From Aquidulcibacter sp. (GTDB lineage Bacteria > Pseudomonadota > Alphaproteobacteria > Caulobacterales > Aquidulcibacteraceae): a stretch of DNA of 64,000 nt. The notes under the pieces are model-generated. The model saw only the letters and a list, made by a program, of their open reading frames with translations. It was not told where the DNA came from and ran no database searches. Made by a program: the position numbers and the translations under genes. How positions within the stretch are numbered: position 1 is the first letter of the stretch; each line of letters opens with the position of its first letter. Positions 26,747 through 34,035 of this stretch are shown here, in pieces. The stretch spans positions 56,591 through 120,590 of the forward strand of contig JAPZTJ010000011.1 in NCBI GenBank assembly GCA_027532555.1, in the 5' to 3' direction.

Positions 26747-27601
26747 ATGGTTGGGCGCGTACAGGGCAAAGTCATTGTCGTGACTGGGGCTGCGAGCGGC
26801 ATTGGACTGGGAACGGTCGAACGCTTGATAGAAGAAGGTGCCTTTGTTTTGGCAGCCGATATTCAAGATGAAAAAGGCGCGAACCTAGAAGCTCGCTTCA
26901 AAGACAAACTGATCTATCGCCATTGCGATGTCACCGATGAAGCCCAAGTCAAAGCTATTCTCGACCAAGCTGCCGACCATTTTGGCGGTGTCGACGGCCT
27001 GTTCAACAATGCAGGCTCCGCCGGCGTCATGAGCCCTTTGGAAGAAGTTGAGTCCAAGGACTGGAAGGCGATTTTCGATATACTTGTTACTTCGGTCTTT
27101 TACGGCACCAAGCATGCCGTGCCTCATCTGACCAAGCGCGGCGGCGGCGCGATCGTCAACACCGCCTCCATTGCAGGCCTTGAAGCGGGTTGGGGCCCGA
27201 TTGCCTATTCCACAGCAAAGGCGGCCGTCATCCATTTCAGCAAGGTCGCCGCGGCGCAGTTGTGTGCGAAGAACATTCGGGTCAATGCGATCTGCCCCGG
27301 CCTGATCGCCACTTCCATCTTTGGTACGGCCATTGGCATGCCTCGCGAACAAGCCGATCAATTGGCGGCCCTTATCGCCCATCAAGGTGGCTCGGCCCAA
27401 CCTATTGGCCGGGCAGGTCAGCCAAGCGATATTGCAGAAGCGGTCCTCATGTTCATGAGTGATGCGGGCAGCTTTATGACGGGTACGCATCTGGTCGTCG
27501 ACGGTGGCATAACTATCGGGCCTCGCCACGCATGGGACCCCGCTGCCCCCTCCCCCATGGCCTCCATCTTTGGCGACGCGTTACCGACACCACAGGGCTA
27601 G
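26747..27601 (+). CDS. SDR-family oxidoreductase
   Basis: This is a classical short-chain dehydrogenase of 284 aa. The NAD(P)-binding motif is VTGAASGIGLGT and the NNAG motif is LFNNAGSAG. Active-site residues are Ser in NTASIAG and YxxxK in AYSTAKAAV. An acidic residue after the second strand (AADIQDEKG) suggests NAD preference. The C-terminal extension of about 25 residues is longer than usual. It lies 31 nt after the monooxygenase-like gene and 12 nt before the EamA gene, so the four genes probably form one operon. Confidence 0.92.
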   Translation: MVGRVQGKVIVVTGAASGIGLGTVERLIEEGAFVLAADIQDEKGANLEARFKDKLIYRHCDVTDEAQVKAILDQAADHFGGVDGLFNNAGSAGVMSPLEEVESKDWKAIFDILVTSVFYGTKHAVPHLTKRGGGAIVNTASIAGLEAGWGPIAYSTAKAAVIHFSKVAAAQLCAKNIRVNAICPGLIATSIFGTAIGMPREQADQLAALIAHQGGSAQPIGRAGQPSDIAEAVLMFMSDAGSFMTGTHLVVDGGITIGPRHAWDPAAPSPMASIFGDALPTPQG

Positions 27602-27613
27602 CTCAAATACGCA

Positions 27614-28543
27614 ATGGATCAGTCCGCTAGCCCAGCCAAAAAACTGCCCCTATCGCCGAATGGCATTGGTGCCCTCTGGATGTTGGGTTCAGCTGTCGGG
27701 TTCTTGATCATGGCAGTATTGGCCAAAGGCCTTGGCTCGACGACCAGTGTTGCCATGCTGATTTTCTGGCGCTCCTTGGCTGGCGTGGTAGCCGTTTTGC
27801 CGTTTGCCTTGATGGCCGGGCAGAAGGTTTGGAAGACTAGTAGGCCCGGCAAGCTCTTGCTGCGCTCTAGCTATGGCACAATTGGTTTTTTTGCGGGCTT
27901 TTACGCTCTGGTGCATTTGCCTTTAGCGCAAAGCCAAGCGTTGAGCTTTTCACGCACCCTATTCATGACCATTCTGGCGGTCGTGATCTTGAAAGAGAAG
28001 GTCGCGTGGCGACGCTGGACCGCCGTCGGGATTGGCTTCCTTGGTATCTTGATGATGACCAAGCCGGACTTCTCAAGCCATGCGACTGCCATTGATCCAG
28101 CAACCTTGGCAGCGCTGGTTTCCGCGTTGGCGTTTGCGTTTGCGCTGGTGACTGTCAAAGATCTGACCAAAGATCATTCGTCTTTGACATTGGTGGTCTA
28201 TGGCAATGTGTTCACGACTTTGGCGGGCCTGCCCTTCCTCATCCTCGACCCGGTTTTGCCAGACTTGAAGACGATGGCCCTTCTCATCGCGATGGGTTTT
28301 GCCGGGGTTGCCGCCCAATCCTGTTATGTGCGTGCCTTGTCAACGGGTGATGCCTCTTTGATGGGCCTGATTGACTATATTCGTTTGCCGTTGGTTGCCG
28401 GTGCTGGCGTGATTTTCTTCCACGAGATCCCTGATGCGCTGGCGATGGTGGGGGCAGCGATTGTCATCATCTCCACCCTCTACATCACCCTACGCGATGC
28501 GCGAACCGACTCCGTCAAGCCGCCTGCCCCGCCACCAGCCTAG
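27614..28543 (+). CDS. EamA/DMT-family exporter
   Basis: This is a drug/metabolite-transporter family inner-membrane protein of 309 aa with about ten membrane helices arranged as two EamA repeats. The repeats run from about residue 18 to 150 and from 155 to 295. Conserved features include FWRSLAGVVAVLPF and SFSRTLFMTILAVVILKEKV. The substrate is unknown; members export amino acids, S-adenosylmethionine or other metabolites. Its last 29 bases overlap the end of the convergent lysoplasmalogenase-like gene. Confidence 0.92.
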   Translation: MDQSASPAKKLPLSPNGIGALWMLGSAVGFLIMAVLAKGLGSTTSVAMLIFWRSLAGVVAVLPFALMAGQKVWKTSRPGKLLLRSSYGTIGFFAGFYALVHLPLAQSQALSFSRTLFMTILAVVILKEKVAWRRWTAVGIGFLGILMMTKPDFSSHATAIDPATLAALVSALAFAFALVTVKDLTKDHSSLTLVVYGNVFTTLAGLPFLILDPVLPDLKTMALLIAMGFAGVAAQSCYVRALSTGDASLMGLIDYIRLPLVAGAGVIFFHEIPDALAMVGAAIVIISTLYITLRDARTDSVKPPAPPPA

Positions 28544-29219
28544 AACCCCACTCGCTCAAAACACCCAGCGTGATGAGGGCTTGGCCACCATAATACAGGG
28601 TCCAAACCGCAGGGCTGGTTACCCGGTGCCACGGCGAGTCTGGGCTCAGCGCGAACATCTCCACGCCCAAAATCATGTCCGAAGTCGCAAAAGCAATCAC
28701 GCCAATCACGACATAAGTGACATACGGGCCGGTAGGCAGTGCGAGGGCGGAAAAACACATGCCCAGAATGATCAGGAAATAGAAGGTCAGCGGGCCTTTC
28801 ATGACCCCCAGATGCCGCCATAAGACCCTGAATAAGAGACCAGCACTGGTTAGCAGCAAAGCAAGCGCTGCAGCGACCTGCCAAGCTCCCAAGCCGTCCT
28901 TGAACGCACCAAACTCAAGAAACAGCGGGATGTAACAGCCATGTGCGATGGCAAAGGCGACCACACCAGCCATAAAACGCTTTTCACCCGGCCCTGCCAG
29001 CAGCAAATCTCCAACCGCACTGGCAGCCAAAGCAAACAACAAAAAGCTCGGCCCTTGCGCTTGCCACACGACCAAGGCGAGCCCCGCAACGGCAGCTGTC
29101 TTCATAAAGGTTCGGATTAAGTTGGGTGCCTGCCGGTTGAAGATCAAACCATAGAGCACCGCCGCAACGGCCGATAACAGCCATAACCAAACCATGGGTT
29201 CCGCGAAATCAATCAGCAT
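28515..29219 (-). CDS. YhhN-family lysoplasmalogenase-like membrane protein
   Basis: This is a polytopic membrane protein of about 234 aa with seven to eight helices. The conserved YhhN/TMEM86 core shows ASAVGDLLLAGPGEKRF, AIAHGCYIPLF, and ATSDMILGVEMF. Known members hydrolyse the vinyl-ether bond of lysoplasmalogens; activity in bacteria is less studied. The frame extends upstream to 29381, inside the SDR gene. I chose the ATG at 29219 just after the SDR stop, which gives a normal length. Its 3' end overlaps the EamA gene by 29 bp tail to tail. Confidence 0.83.
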   Translation of the reverse strand: MLIDFAEPMVWLWLLSAVAAVLYGLIFNRQAPNLIRTFMKTAAVAGLALVVWQAQGPSFLLFALAASAVGDLLLAGPGEKRFMAGVVAFAIAHGCYIPLFLEFGAFKDGLGAWQVAAALALLLTSAGLLFRVLWRHLGVMKGPLTFYFLIILGMCFSALALPTGPYVTYVVIGVIAFATSDMILGVEMFALSPDSPWHRVTSPAVWTLYYGGQALITLGVLSEWGSRLVAGQAA

Positions 29220-29223
29220 CGCC

Positions 29224-29976
29224 TCAACCCCCAATGCGGAGGGAAAGGCCACCATCGACGGAAAGACCTTGGCCAGTGATAAATCCTGCGTCATCACTGG
29301 CAAGAAAAAGCGCGACCTTAGCGATATCGTCTGGTTCGCCCAAGCGGCGCAGAACAGCCTTGTTTGCCCAAGTATCTGCAATCTCTGGCCGCTGATCCCA
29401 AAGACCTTGGGTCATGCCGGTTCGAATAGCACCGGGCAGCAACCAATTGGCGGTGACACCAAATTTGCCAAGTTCAATTGCTAGGGCGCGCGTAAAGCCT
29501 TGCACGCCAGACTTGGAGGCAGAGTAGGCAGAAAGCCCCATACCACTGCCTTCAGCCATGACAGATGCCGTGTTAATGACGCGGCCAGCTTGACTGGTTT
29601 TCAGATCAGGGATGGCGGTACGCGTGAGACGGAACATCGCGCGGAGGTTCACATCCAATGTGCGATCCCAATCCTCATCGCTGGTTCGCTCTACCAAGCT
29701 ATTGGTCGCAATGCCCGCATTGTTGAATAAGATATCGACCCCGCCCAGATGCGTGCGTGCCGCCTGCAAGATTTGATCGGGTGCATCCATGTCGGCCACC
29801 GATTGGCCGTGGGTGAGAATTGCAGTGCCCTTGAAGGCTGCATCCAACCGGTCGCCTGGTAAATCCACAGCGAGGACTTTGGCCCCTTCGCGAGCAAACA
29901 AATGCGCAGTAGCCAGTCCAATGCCGGAGGCTGCCCCTGTAATAATGGCCCGACGGCCAGCCAATCGTTGGGTCAA
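29224..29976 (-). CDS. SDR-family oxidoreductase (TTG start)
   Basis: This is a classical short-chain dehydrogenase of 250 aa. NAD-binding motif ITGAASGIGLATA begins at about residue 11. NNAGIA, the Ser in NTASVMAEGSG, and the YSASK active-site motif are present. Asp in LAVDLPGD suggests NAD preference. The frame has no ATG before the nucleotide-binding motif. I use TTG at 29976, with GAAGGGA six bases upstream. That ribosome-binding site lies in the 3' arm of a hairpin followed by eight Ts, so the start may be structurally controlled. The lysoplasmalogenase-like gene starts 4 nt after its stop. Confidence 0.88.
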   Translation of the reverse strand: MTQRLAGRRAIITGAASGIGLATAHLFAREGAKVLAVDLPGDRLDAAFKGTAILTHGQSVADMDAPDQILQAARTHLGGVDILFNNAGIATNSLVERTSDEDWDRTLDVNLRAMFRLTRTAIPDLKTSQAGRVINTASVMAEGSGMGLSAYSASKSGVQGFTRALAIELGKFGVTANWLLPGAIRTGMTQGLWDQRPEIADTWANKAVLRRLGEPDDIAKVALFLASDDAGFITGQGLSVDGGLSLRIGG

Positions 29977-29981
29977 AAAAA

Positions 29982-30011
29982 ATCCCTTCTCTGCTTTTGC
30001 AAAGAAGGGAT
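29982..30011 (-). promoter_or_regulatory. terminator-like hairpin that contains the SDR ribosome-binding site
   Basis: On the minus strand ATCCCTTCT pairs with AGAAGGGAT around a 12-nt loop, and a run of eight Ts follows, ending at the TTG start codon. The structure looks like an intrinsic terminator, but it also buries the GAAGGGA ribosome-binding site. It is the likely decision element of the leader described next. Confidence 0.5.
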
Positions 30012-30051
30012 AATAGATTGGGGCGCAGTGTCGATGGAAAAAAACTTATGC

Positions 30052-30144
30052 GTCGGTTGAACTGCAGTCCGCAGACCCTGGAGGGGGGGCTGGGGGGGCT
30101 GTTGGGAAACCAGAACCTGCGAGATGTTCTGCTGTCCAACCGAC
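30052..30144 (-). ncRNA. structured RNA candidate: leader of the SDR operon or small RNA
   Basis: The ends pair over 16 positions with two mismatches: GTCGGTTGAACTGCAG (30052-30067, plus strand) against CTGCTGTCCAACCGAC (30129-30144). Inside there are a CAGAAC/GTTCTG hairpin and an unusual tract of two runs of seven Gs on the plus strand (Cs on the minus strand). On the minus strand a T7 run follows the stem at 30038-30044, and the SDR hairpin follows that. It matches no RNA family I recognise. It fills most of the 323-nt gap between the SDR gene and dapF; transcription direction is inferred from the T-run. Confidence 0.3.
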
Positions 30145-30299
30145 AATGACGTTATCGCCCCCGCTTGTGGCGCGATCTGGGTGCAAATGCGGCGGAACGG
30201 GGGCATTGCATTAATAATTCGTCATTTAACATCACCAAAGCATGAAGATGGTTTCCGCTTGGTGTTTTACTTGAAGTCAAATGCGCCTAAACAACGATC

Positions 30300-31133
30300 A
30301 TGAAATTCGCAAAAATGAATGGTCTTGGTAATGAGATCGCGGTCTTGGATGCGCGAGAGCGTCCCTTAACGCTCAACGCGAGCGCGGTTGAGGCCTTGGC
30401 AACCCCTGAAAAAGGGATTGGCTTTGACCAGCTCATGGTCCTTCTGCCACCCAGAAACCCGCTGGCAGACGTTTATACTGAGATTTGGAATGCCGATGGG
30501 TCCAAGGTCGCCGCCTGTGGGAATGGCTCACGCTGTGTCGCTTGGTATGTGATGCGGGAGATGAACCGCGAAAATCTCGTGATTGAGACCGAGGCAGGCT
30601 TGTTAGGGGCAGTCAGCGTCGGCCCTAACATGATCAGCGTCGATATGGGCGCACCTATTTTTGAGTGGGAGCTTATTCCCATGTCCGAGCGTATGGATAC
30701 GATGCGCATTGAGCTGCAAGTCGGCCCGATCGACGATCCCATCCTGCATGGCCCCGGTGTGGTCAACATGGGCAATCCACATTGCGTTTTCTTTGTGCAA
30801 GATGCCGAGCTTGCCCCGGTTGAAGCGGTTGGACCGATGATCGAATATCACCCCCTTTTCCCAGAGCGTACCAATGTTGGCTTTGCAGAGATTGTGGCTC
30901 GAGACCATATTCGCTTGCGGGTGTGGGAACGCGGCGCTGGCCTAACAAAAGCCTGTGGGACCGGGGCGTGTGCCGCTCTGGTCGCCGCGGTGCGACGCCG
31001 CTTGTGCGACCGTAGCGCCAAAGTTCAAGTTGATGGCGGCATGCTTCAGATTGAATGGCGGGAGAGCGATAATCACGTCATCATGACCGGGGCAGTTGCC
31101 CTTGAGTCTGAGGGTAATCTAAGCGGAAATTAG
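30300..31133 (+). CDS. dapF: diaminopimelate epimerase
   Basis: DapF interconverts LL- and meso-diaminopimelate, the last common step before lysine and peptidoglycan precursors. The 277-aa protein carries both catalytic cysteines of this cofactor-free racemase, in AACGNGSRC and in KACGTGACAALVA. The start MKFAKMNGLGNE is canonical. No clear ribosome-binding site is visible before the ATG, so it may be leaderless or weakly initiated. It is followed 76 nt later by purA. Together with dapD and dapE it covers the succinylase pathway in this window. Confidence 0.97.
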   Translation: MKFAKMNGLGNEIAVLDARERPLTLNASAVEALATPEKGIGFDQLMVLLPPRNPLADVYTEIWNADGSKVAACGNGSRCVAWYVMREMNRENLVIETEAGLLGAVSVGPNMISVDMGAPIFEWELIPMSERMDTMRIELQVGPIDDPILHGPGVVNMGNPHCVFFVQDAELAPVEAVGPMIEYHPLFPERTNVGFAEIVARDHIRLRVWERGAGLTKACGTGACAALVAAVRRRLCDRSAKVQVDGGMLQIEWRESDNHVIMTGAVALESEGNLSGN

Positions 31134-31209
31134 GTAGATCGCAGCCTGATAGCTTGACGAGTTGGCCCTCAGACCCCAAGCACCCCGCGCAAGCAGGGAG
31201 TTTAGACTC

Positions 31210-32499
31210 ATGGCGAATGTAGTGGTTGTCGGGGCCCAATGGGGCGACGAAGGCAAAGGCAAGATTGTTGATTGGTTGAGCGACCGTGCCGACGTGGTGA
31301 CGCGCTTCCAAGGCGGTCACAATGCCGGCCATACATTAGTCGTAGGGGATAAGGTCTATAAGCTCTCGCTGCTGCCCTCAGGCGTTGTCCAAGGCAAATT
31401 GTCGGTGATCGGCAATGGCGTGGTGGTAGACCCCCATGCCCTGCTGGATGAAATCAAGCGCGTAAGCGACCAGGGCGTTGTGATTGACCCGTCAATCCTG
31501 ATCTTGGGAGATAATGCCACCTTGATCCTTGCCCTGCACCGCGACTTGGATGGTGCACGTGAAGCACAAGCAGGCGCTGGTAAGATTGGCACCACCGGCC
31601 GTGGCATTGGCCCAGCTTATGAAGATAAGGTCGGCCGTCGTGCTATTCGCGTGGCTGATCTAGCCGACCCCGATTCGCTCGATGCTAAGATCGACCGCTT
31701 GCTGGCCCATCATACAGCCCTGCGCAAAGGCCTCGACCTGCCAGAACTCGATGGCGCTGCCATCAAGGCAGAACTCGTCAGCCTCGCCCCAAAGATCCTG
31801 CCCTATGCACAGCCTGTGTGGAAAGTCTTGGAAGAAGCCCGCCGCCGGGGCCGCCGTATCCTGTTTGAGGGGGCACAGGGCACATTGCTTGATATCGACC
31901 ACGGCACCTACCCCTATGTGACCTCATCCAACACCGTGTCTGGCCAAGCCTCGGCTGGCACCGGCATGGGCCCAAACTCCTTGGGCTATGTGCTGGGCAT
32001 CTGCAAAGCCTATACGACCCGTGTCGGAGAAGGCCCCTTCCCGACTGAATTGTTCGATGATGTTGGCAAGCGCATTGGCGAGCGTGGGCATGAGTTTGGC
32101 ACCGTAACAGGGCGTCCGCGCCGCTGCGGCTGGTTTGACGCCGTGCTGGTGCGCCAAGCGGCCATTGTGGGCGGCATTAGCGGCCTCGCGTTGACCAAGC
32201 TGGATGTGCTCGATGGCTTTGAGCAGCTGAAAGTCTGCGTCGGCTATCGGATTGGCGACCGCGCCTTGGATTGGTTCCCGGCTGGCCTGAAAGATCAGGC
32301 CAATGTTGAGCCGATCTTTGAGTATTTCGACGGCTGGCAAGAAACCACGCGCGGTGCGCGCTCGTGGAAGGACCTGCCCGCGAACGCGATCAAATATGTG
32401 CGACGCATCGAAGAATTGGTGACCCGGCCGGTCGCCCTCCTCTCCACCAGCCCAGAGCGGGACGACACAATCTTGGTGCGTGATCCATTTGAGGGGTAA
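31210..32499 (+). CDS. purA: adenylosuccinate synthetase
   Basis: PurA joins IMP and aspartate, using GTP, in AMP synthesis. The protein is 429 aa, full length. The P-loop-like motif is [13 protein letters not shown] at residues 9-21, the IMP-binding segment is [10 protein letters not shown], and [14 protein letters not shown] and [13 protein letters not shown] are conserved catalytic or substrate loops. I chose the ATG at 31210, giving [13 protein letters not shown]; the frame opens 48 nt earlier without a good site. A small membrane-protein gene follows after 6 nt. Confidence 0.97.
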   Translation: MANVVVVGAQWGDEGKGKIVDWLSDRADVVTRFQGGHNAGHTLVVGDKVYKLSLLPSGVVQGKLSVIGNGVVVDPHALLDEIKRVSDQGVVIDPSILILGDNATLILALHRDLDGAREAQAGAGKIGTTGRGIGPAYEDKVGRRAIRVADLADPDSLDAKIDRLLAHHTALRKGLDLPELDGAAIKAELVSLAPKILPYAQPVWKVLEEARRRGRRILFEGAQGTLLDIDHGTYPYVTSSNTVSGQASAGTGMGPNSLGYVLGICKAYTTRVGEGPFPTELFDDVGKRIGERGHEFGTVTGRPRRCGWFDAVLVRQAAIVGGISGLALTKLDVLDGFEQLKVCVGYRIGDRALDWFPAGLKDQANVEPIFEYFDGWQETTRGARSWKDLPANAIKYVRRIEELVTRPVALLSTSPERDDTILVRDPFEG

Positions 32500-32505
32500 G
32501 GGCTG

Positions 32506-32727
32506 ATGGACCAAAAGCCACTGCCCCCAAGTCATGATAATTCCCCCGCCCCAGACTGGGATGACGAGGACATCGATGATGCCCCGCGCGAACTCACGCC
32601 CGAAGAACAAGCCTTGCACCAAGAAAATATGGCAAAGCTTGGCCGGATCATGCGGGCCTATGGCATTTTGAAGTTTGGCTTGACGGCCCTTTTGGTCGTG
32701 ATCGTCATCAAGTTCTTTGGCCGCTGA
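32506..32727 (+). CDS. small single-span membrane protein, 73 aa
   Basis: I do not recognise a named family. The N-terminal half is acidic and Pro-rich (WDDEDIDDAPRELTPEEQAL); the C-terminal half is a single membrane helix (about residues 52-70, FGLTALLVVIVIKFFG). The start lies 6 nt after the purA stop, so it is probably co-transcribed with purA. The convergent CpcT-like gene ends 3 nt beyond its stop. Confidence 0.7.
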   Translation: MDQKPLPPSHDNSPAPDWDDEDIDDAPRELTPEEQALHQENMAKLGRIMRAYGILKFGLTALLVVIVIKFFGR

Positions 32728-32730
32728 ACC

Positions 32731-33942
32731 CTAGCGCCAAAGTGCGCGTGGATCGCGCGTACAGCTAACCTGCGTTCCGCCTAAGTCCAGCGCGAGCCGA
32801 TTGGCCATGGGCTCTCCCCACGCATAACCTTCTGCCCGATCATCCCCATCGACCAAGAGGTAGAGCGTGAGCGAGGGTCGGTTTTGGCCGATCGGCCATT
32901 CCACATTACGTAAGCGGAGGCGAAGCTTGGCAGGGGAACCGCCTACAAACTCGGCGCTAGCCATTCCGCCTTGGTCATGCACAACAAGGTCTCTCACTGT
33001 CGCCAGCTCAACTCCTTTGGCAACGGAAGCCCAGCAGGTGAAGCTTGCCGCGCGCTTCAAGCGGGTCGGCAGCAAATCACTGCCGCCAAAGACGCGGACA
33101 CCGCGCTCATCGACACCAACATCGCGCACTTCCCACACATTGGCAGAAAGGTCATGCTGCTCGCTGACATTCAAGACCCGCTTGTCGGCGTTGGTCACAA
33201 GCTTGCAGGTTGCCGGACGAGTTGCGCCACTAAACCCTTCCCCGCGCCGACGCCAAATAATGTCACAGCCAGCAACTGGGGTGAAGGAATCCTTCTTTAG
33301 TTGATCAGGCTTCAAGCCCTCGACCCCTTCAATCTGACGCCAAGCCCCTTCCAATGGTTTGCCCTCTTTGGGGGCAAAAGCTGCAAGGCGCACCGCCCGT
33401 AGCTCTTGATCCACGCTGAGGGTCCAAATTCGTTGGCGGACCACGGGGCCGGCTTCACCGCCCTTGCGGTATTCAACATAGAAGCTGACAGAGCCAAATT
33501 CAGGCGCGTCTATTGGTTTGACGACTGCATGCAGCCGTTCATGGCGCAAAGGCACTGGCACGTTGAGTTCGGGCTCAAAAAAGGTTTGCAGCTCATTATC
33601 CCAGCGCCCAGCCAAAAGGTCGGCCAAGTCCAAGACGTCTTTCTCAAGGACTTCCTTCATAACAGGTTCTAACGCCTTAACCGGGACAGGAATCGGCGGT
33701 GGGGTTGAGACAGCCTTGGCCGGTGACGTGGCTGCAAGGTCGGGCAGGCCAGCCTGTTCGGCGATCGATTGACTAACCATGTCCGTGAGAATGCCTTCAG
33801 GCGTCAACTCAGGCGGTAGTGACTGGGTTGGGGCGGCGGGCTTGGATAAAGCCTGCGCGCTGCCATAACTCGGGGAAAGGACGGCAAGGCATGCCACAAG
33901 GACGGTGGCCTTAGTCTGGTGGTGGCGTGTCGAAATCCGCAT
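32731..33942 (-). CDS. exported protein with CpcT/CpeT-like domain
   Basis: This is a 403-aa protein with a signal peptide (VLVACLAVLSPSYGSAQA). A low-complexity Pro/Ala region spans about 30-95. The domain at about 100-290 resembles CpcT/CpeT chromophore lyases: LADLLAGRWDNELQT, VVRQRIWTLS, then WEVRDVGVDERGVRVFG. Phycobilisomes are not expected here, so a lyase role is unlikely; the fold binds small hydrophobic ligands and is widespread in proteobacteria as a protein of unknown role. The last about 110 residues form a further domain I cannot name, ending in a Cys-containing segment (VSCTRDP). Confidence 0.7.
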   Translation of the reverse strand: MRISTRHHQTKATVLVACLAVLSPSYGSAQALSKPAAPTQSLPPELTPEGILTDMVSQSIAEQAGLPDLAATSPAKAVSTPPPIPVPVKALEPVMKEVLEKDVLDLADLLAGRWDNELQTFFEPELNVPVPLRHERLHAVVKPIDAPEFGSVSFYVEYRKGGEAGPVVRQRIWTLSVDQELRAVRLAAFAPKEGKPLEGAWRQIEGVEGLKPDQLKKDSFTPVAGCDIIWRRRGEGFSGATRPATCKLVTNADKRVLNVSEQHDLSANVWEVRDVGVDERGVRVFGGSDLLPTRLKRAASFTCWASVAKGVELATVRDLVVHDQGGMASAEFVGGSPAKLRLRLRNVEWPIGQNRPSLTLYLLVDGDDRAEGYAWGEPMANRLALDLGGTQVSCTRDPRALWR

Positions 33943-34035
33943 GTCCGATCCCCATTTTCCCTCATTAGGAGAATGACTATGCCATGATTTTATCCGGCCT
34001 CGCCAGTCCTAGCTCTGCCATACCTGAAGGTAGGC

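Noticed and set aside
26885..27529. 214-codon frame antisense to the SDR gene
   Set aside because: It mirrors the codon pattern of the SDR gene and encodes no recognisable protein.
30052..30144. Possible SRP RNA or 6S RNA
   Set aside because: The conserved SRP core (GGTCAGG...GGAAGGAAGCAG) is absent on both strands, and no 6S neighbours or consensus were seen.
29973..30206. 77-codon minus-strand frame across the structured leader
   Set aside because: Its sequence is low-complexity (Gln/Pro-rich) and follows from the C-rich tract; the RNA structure explains the region better.
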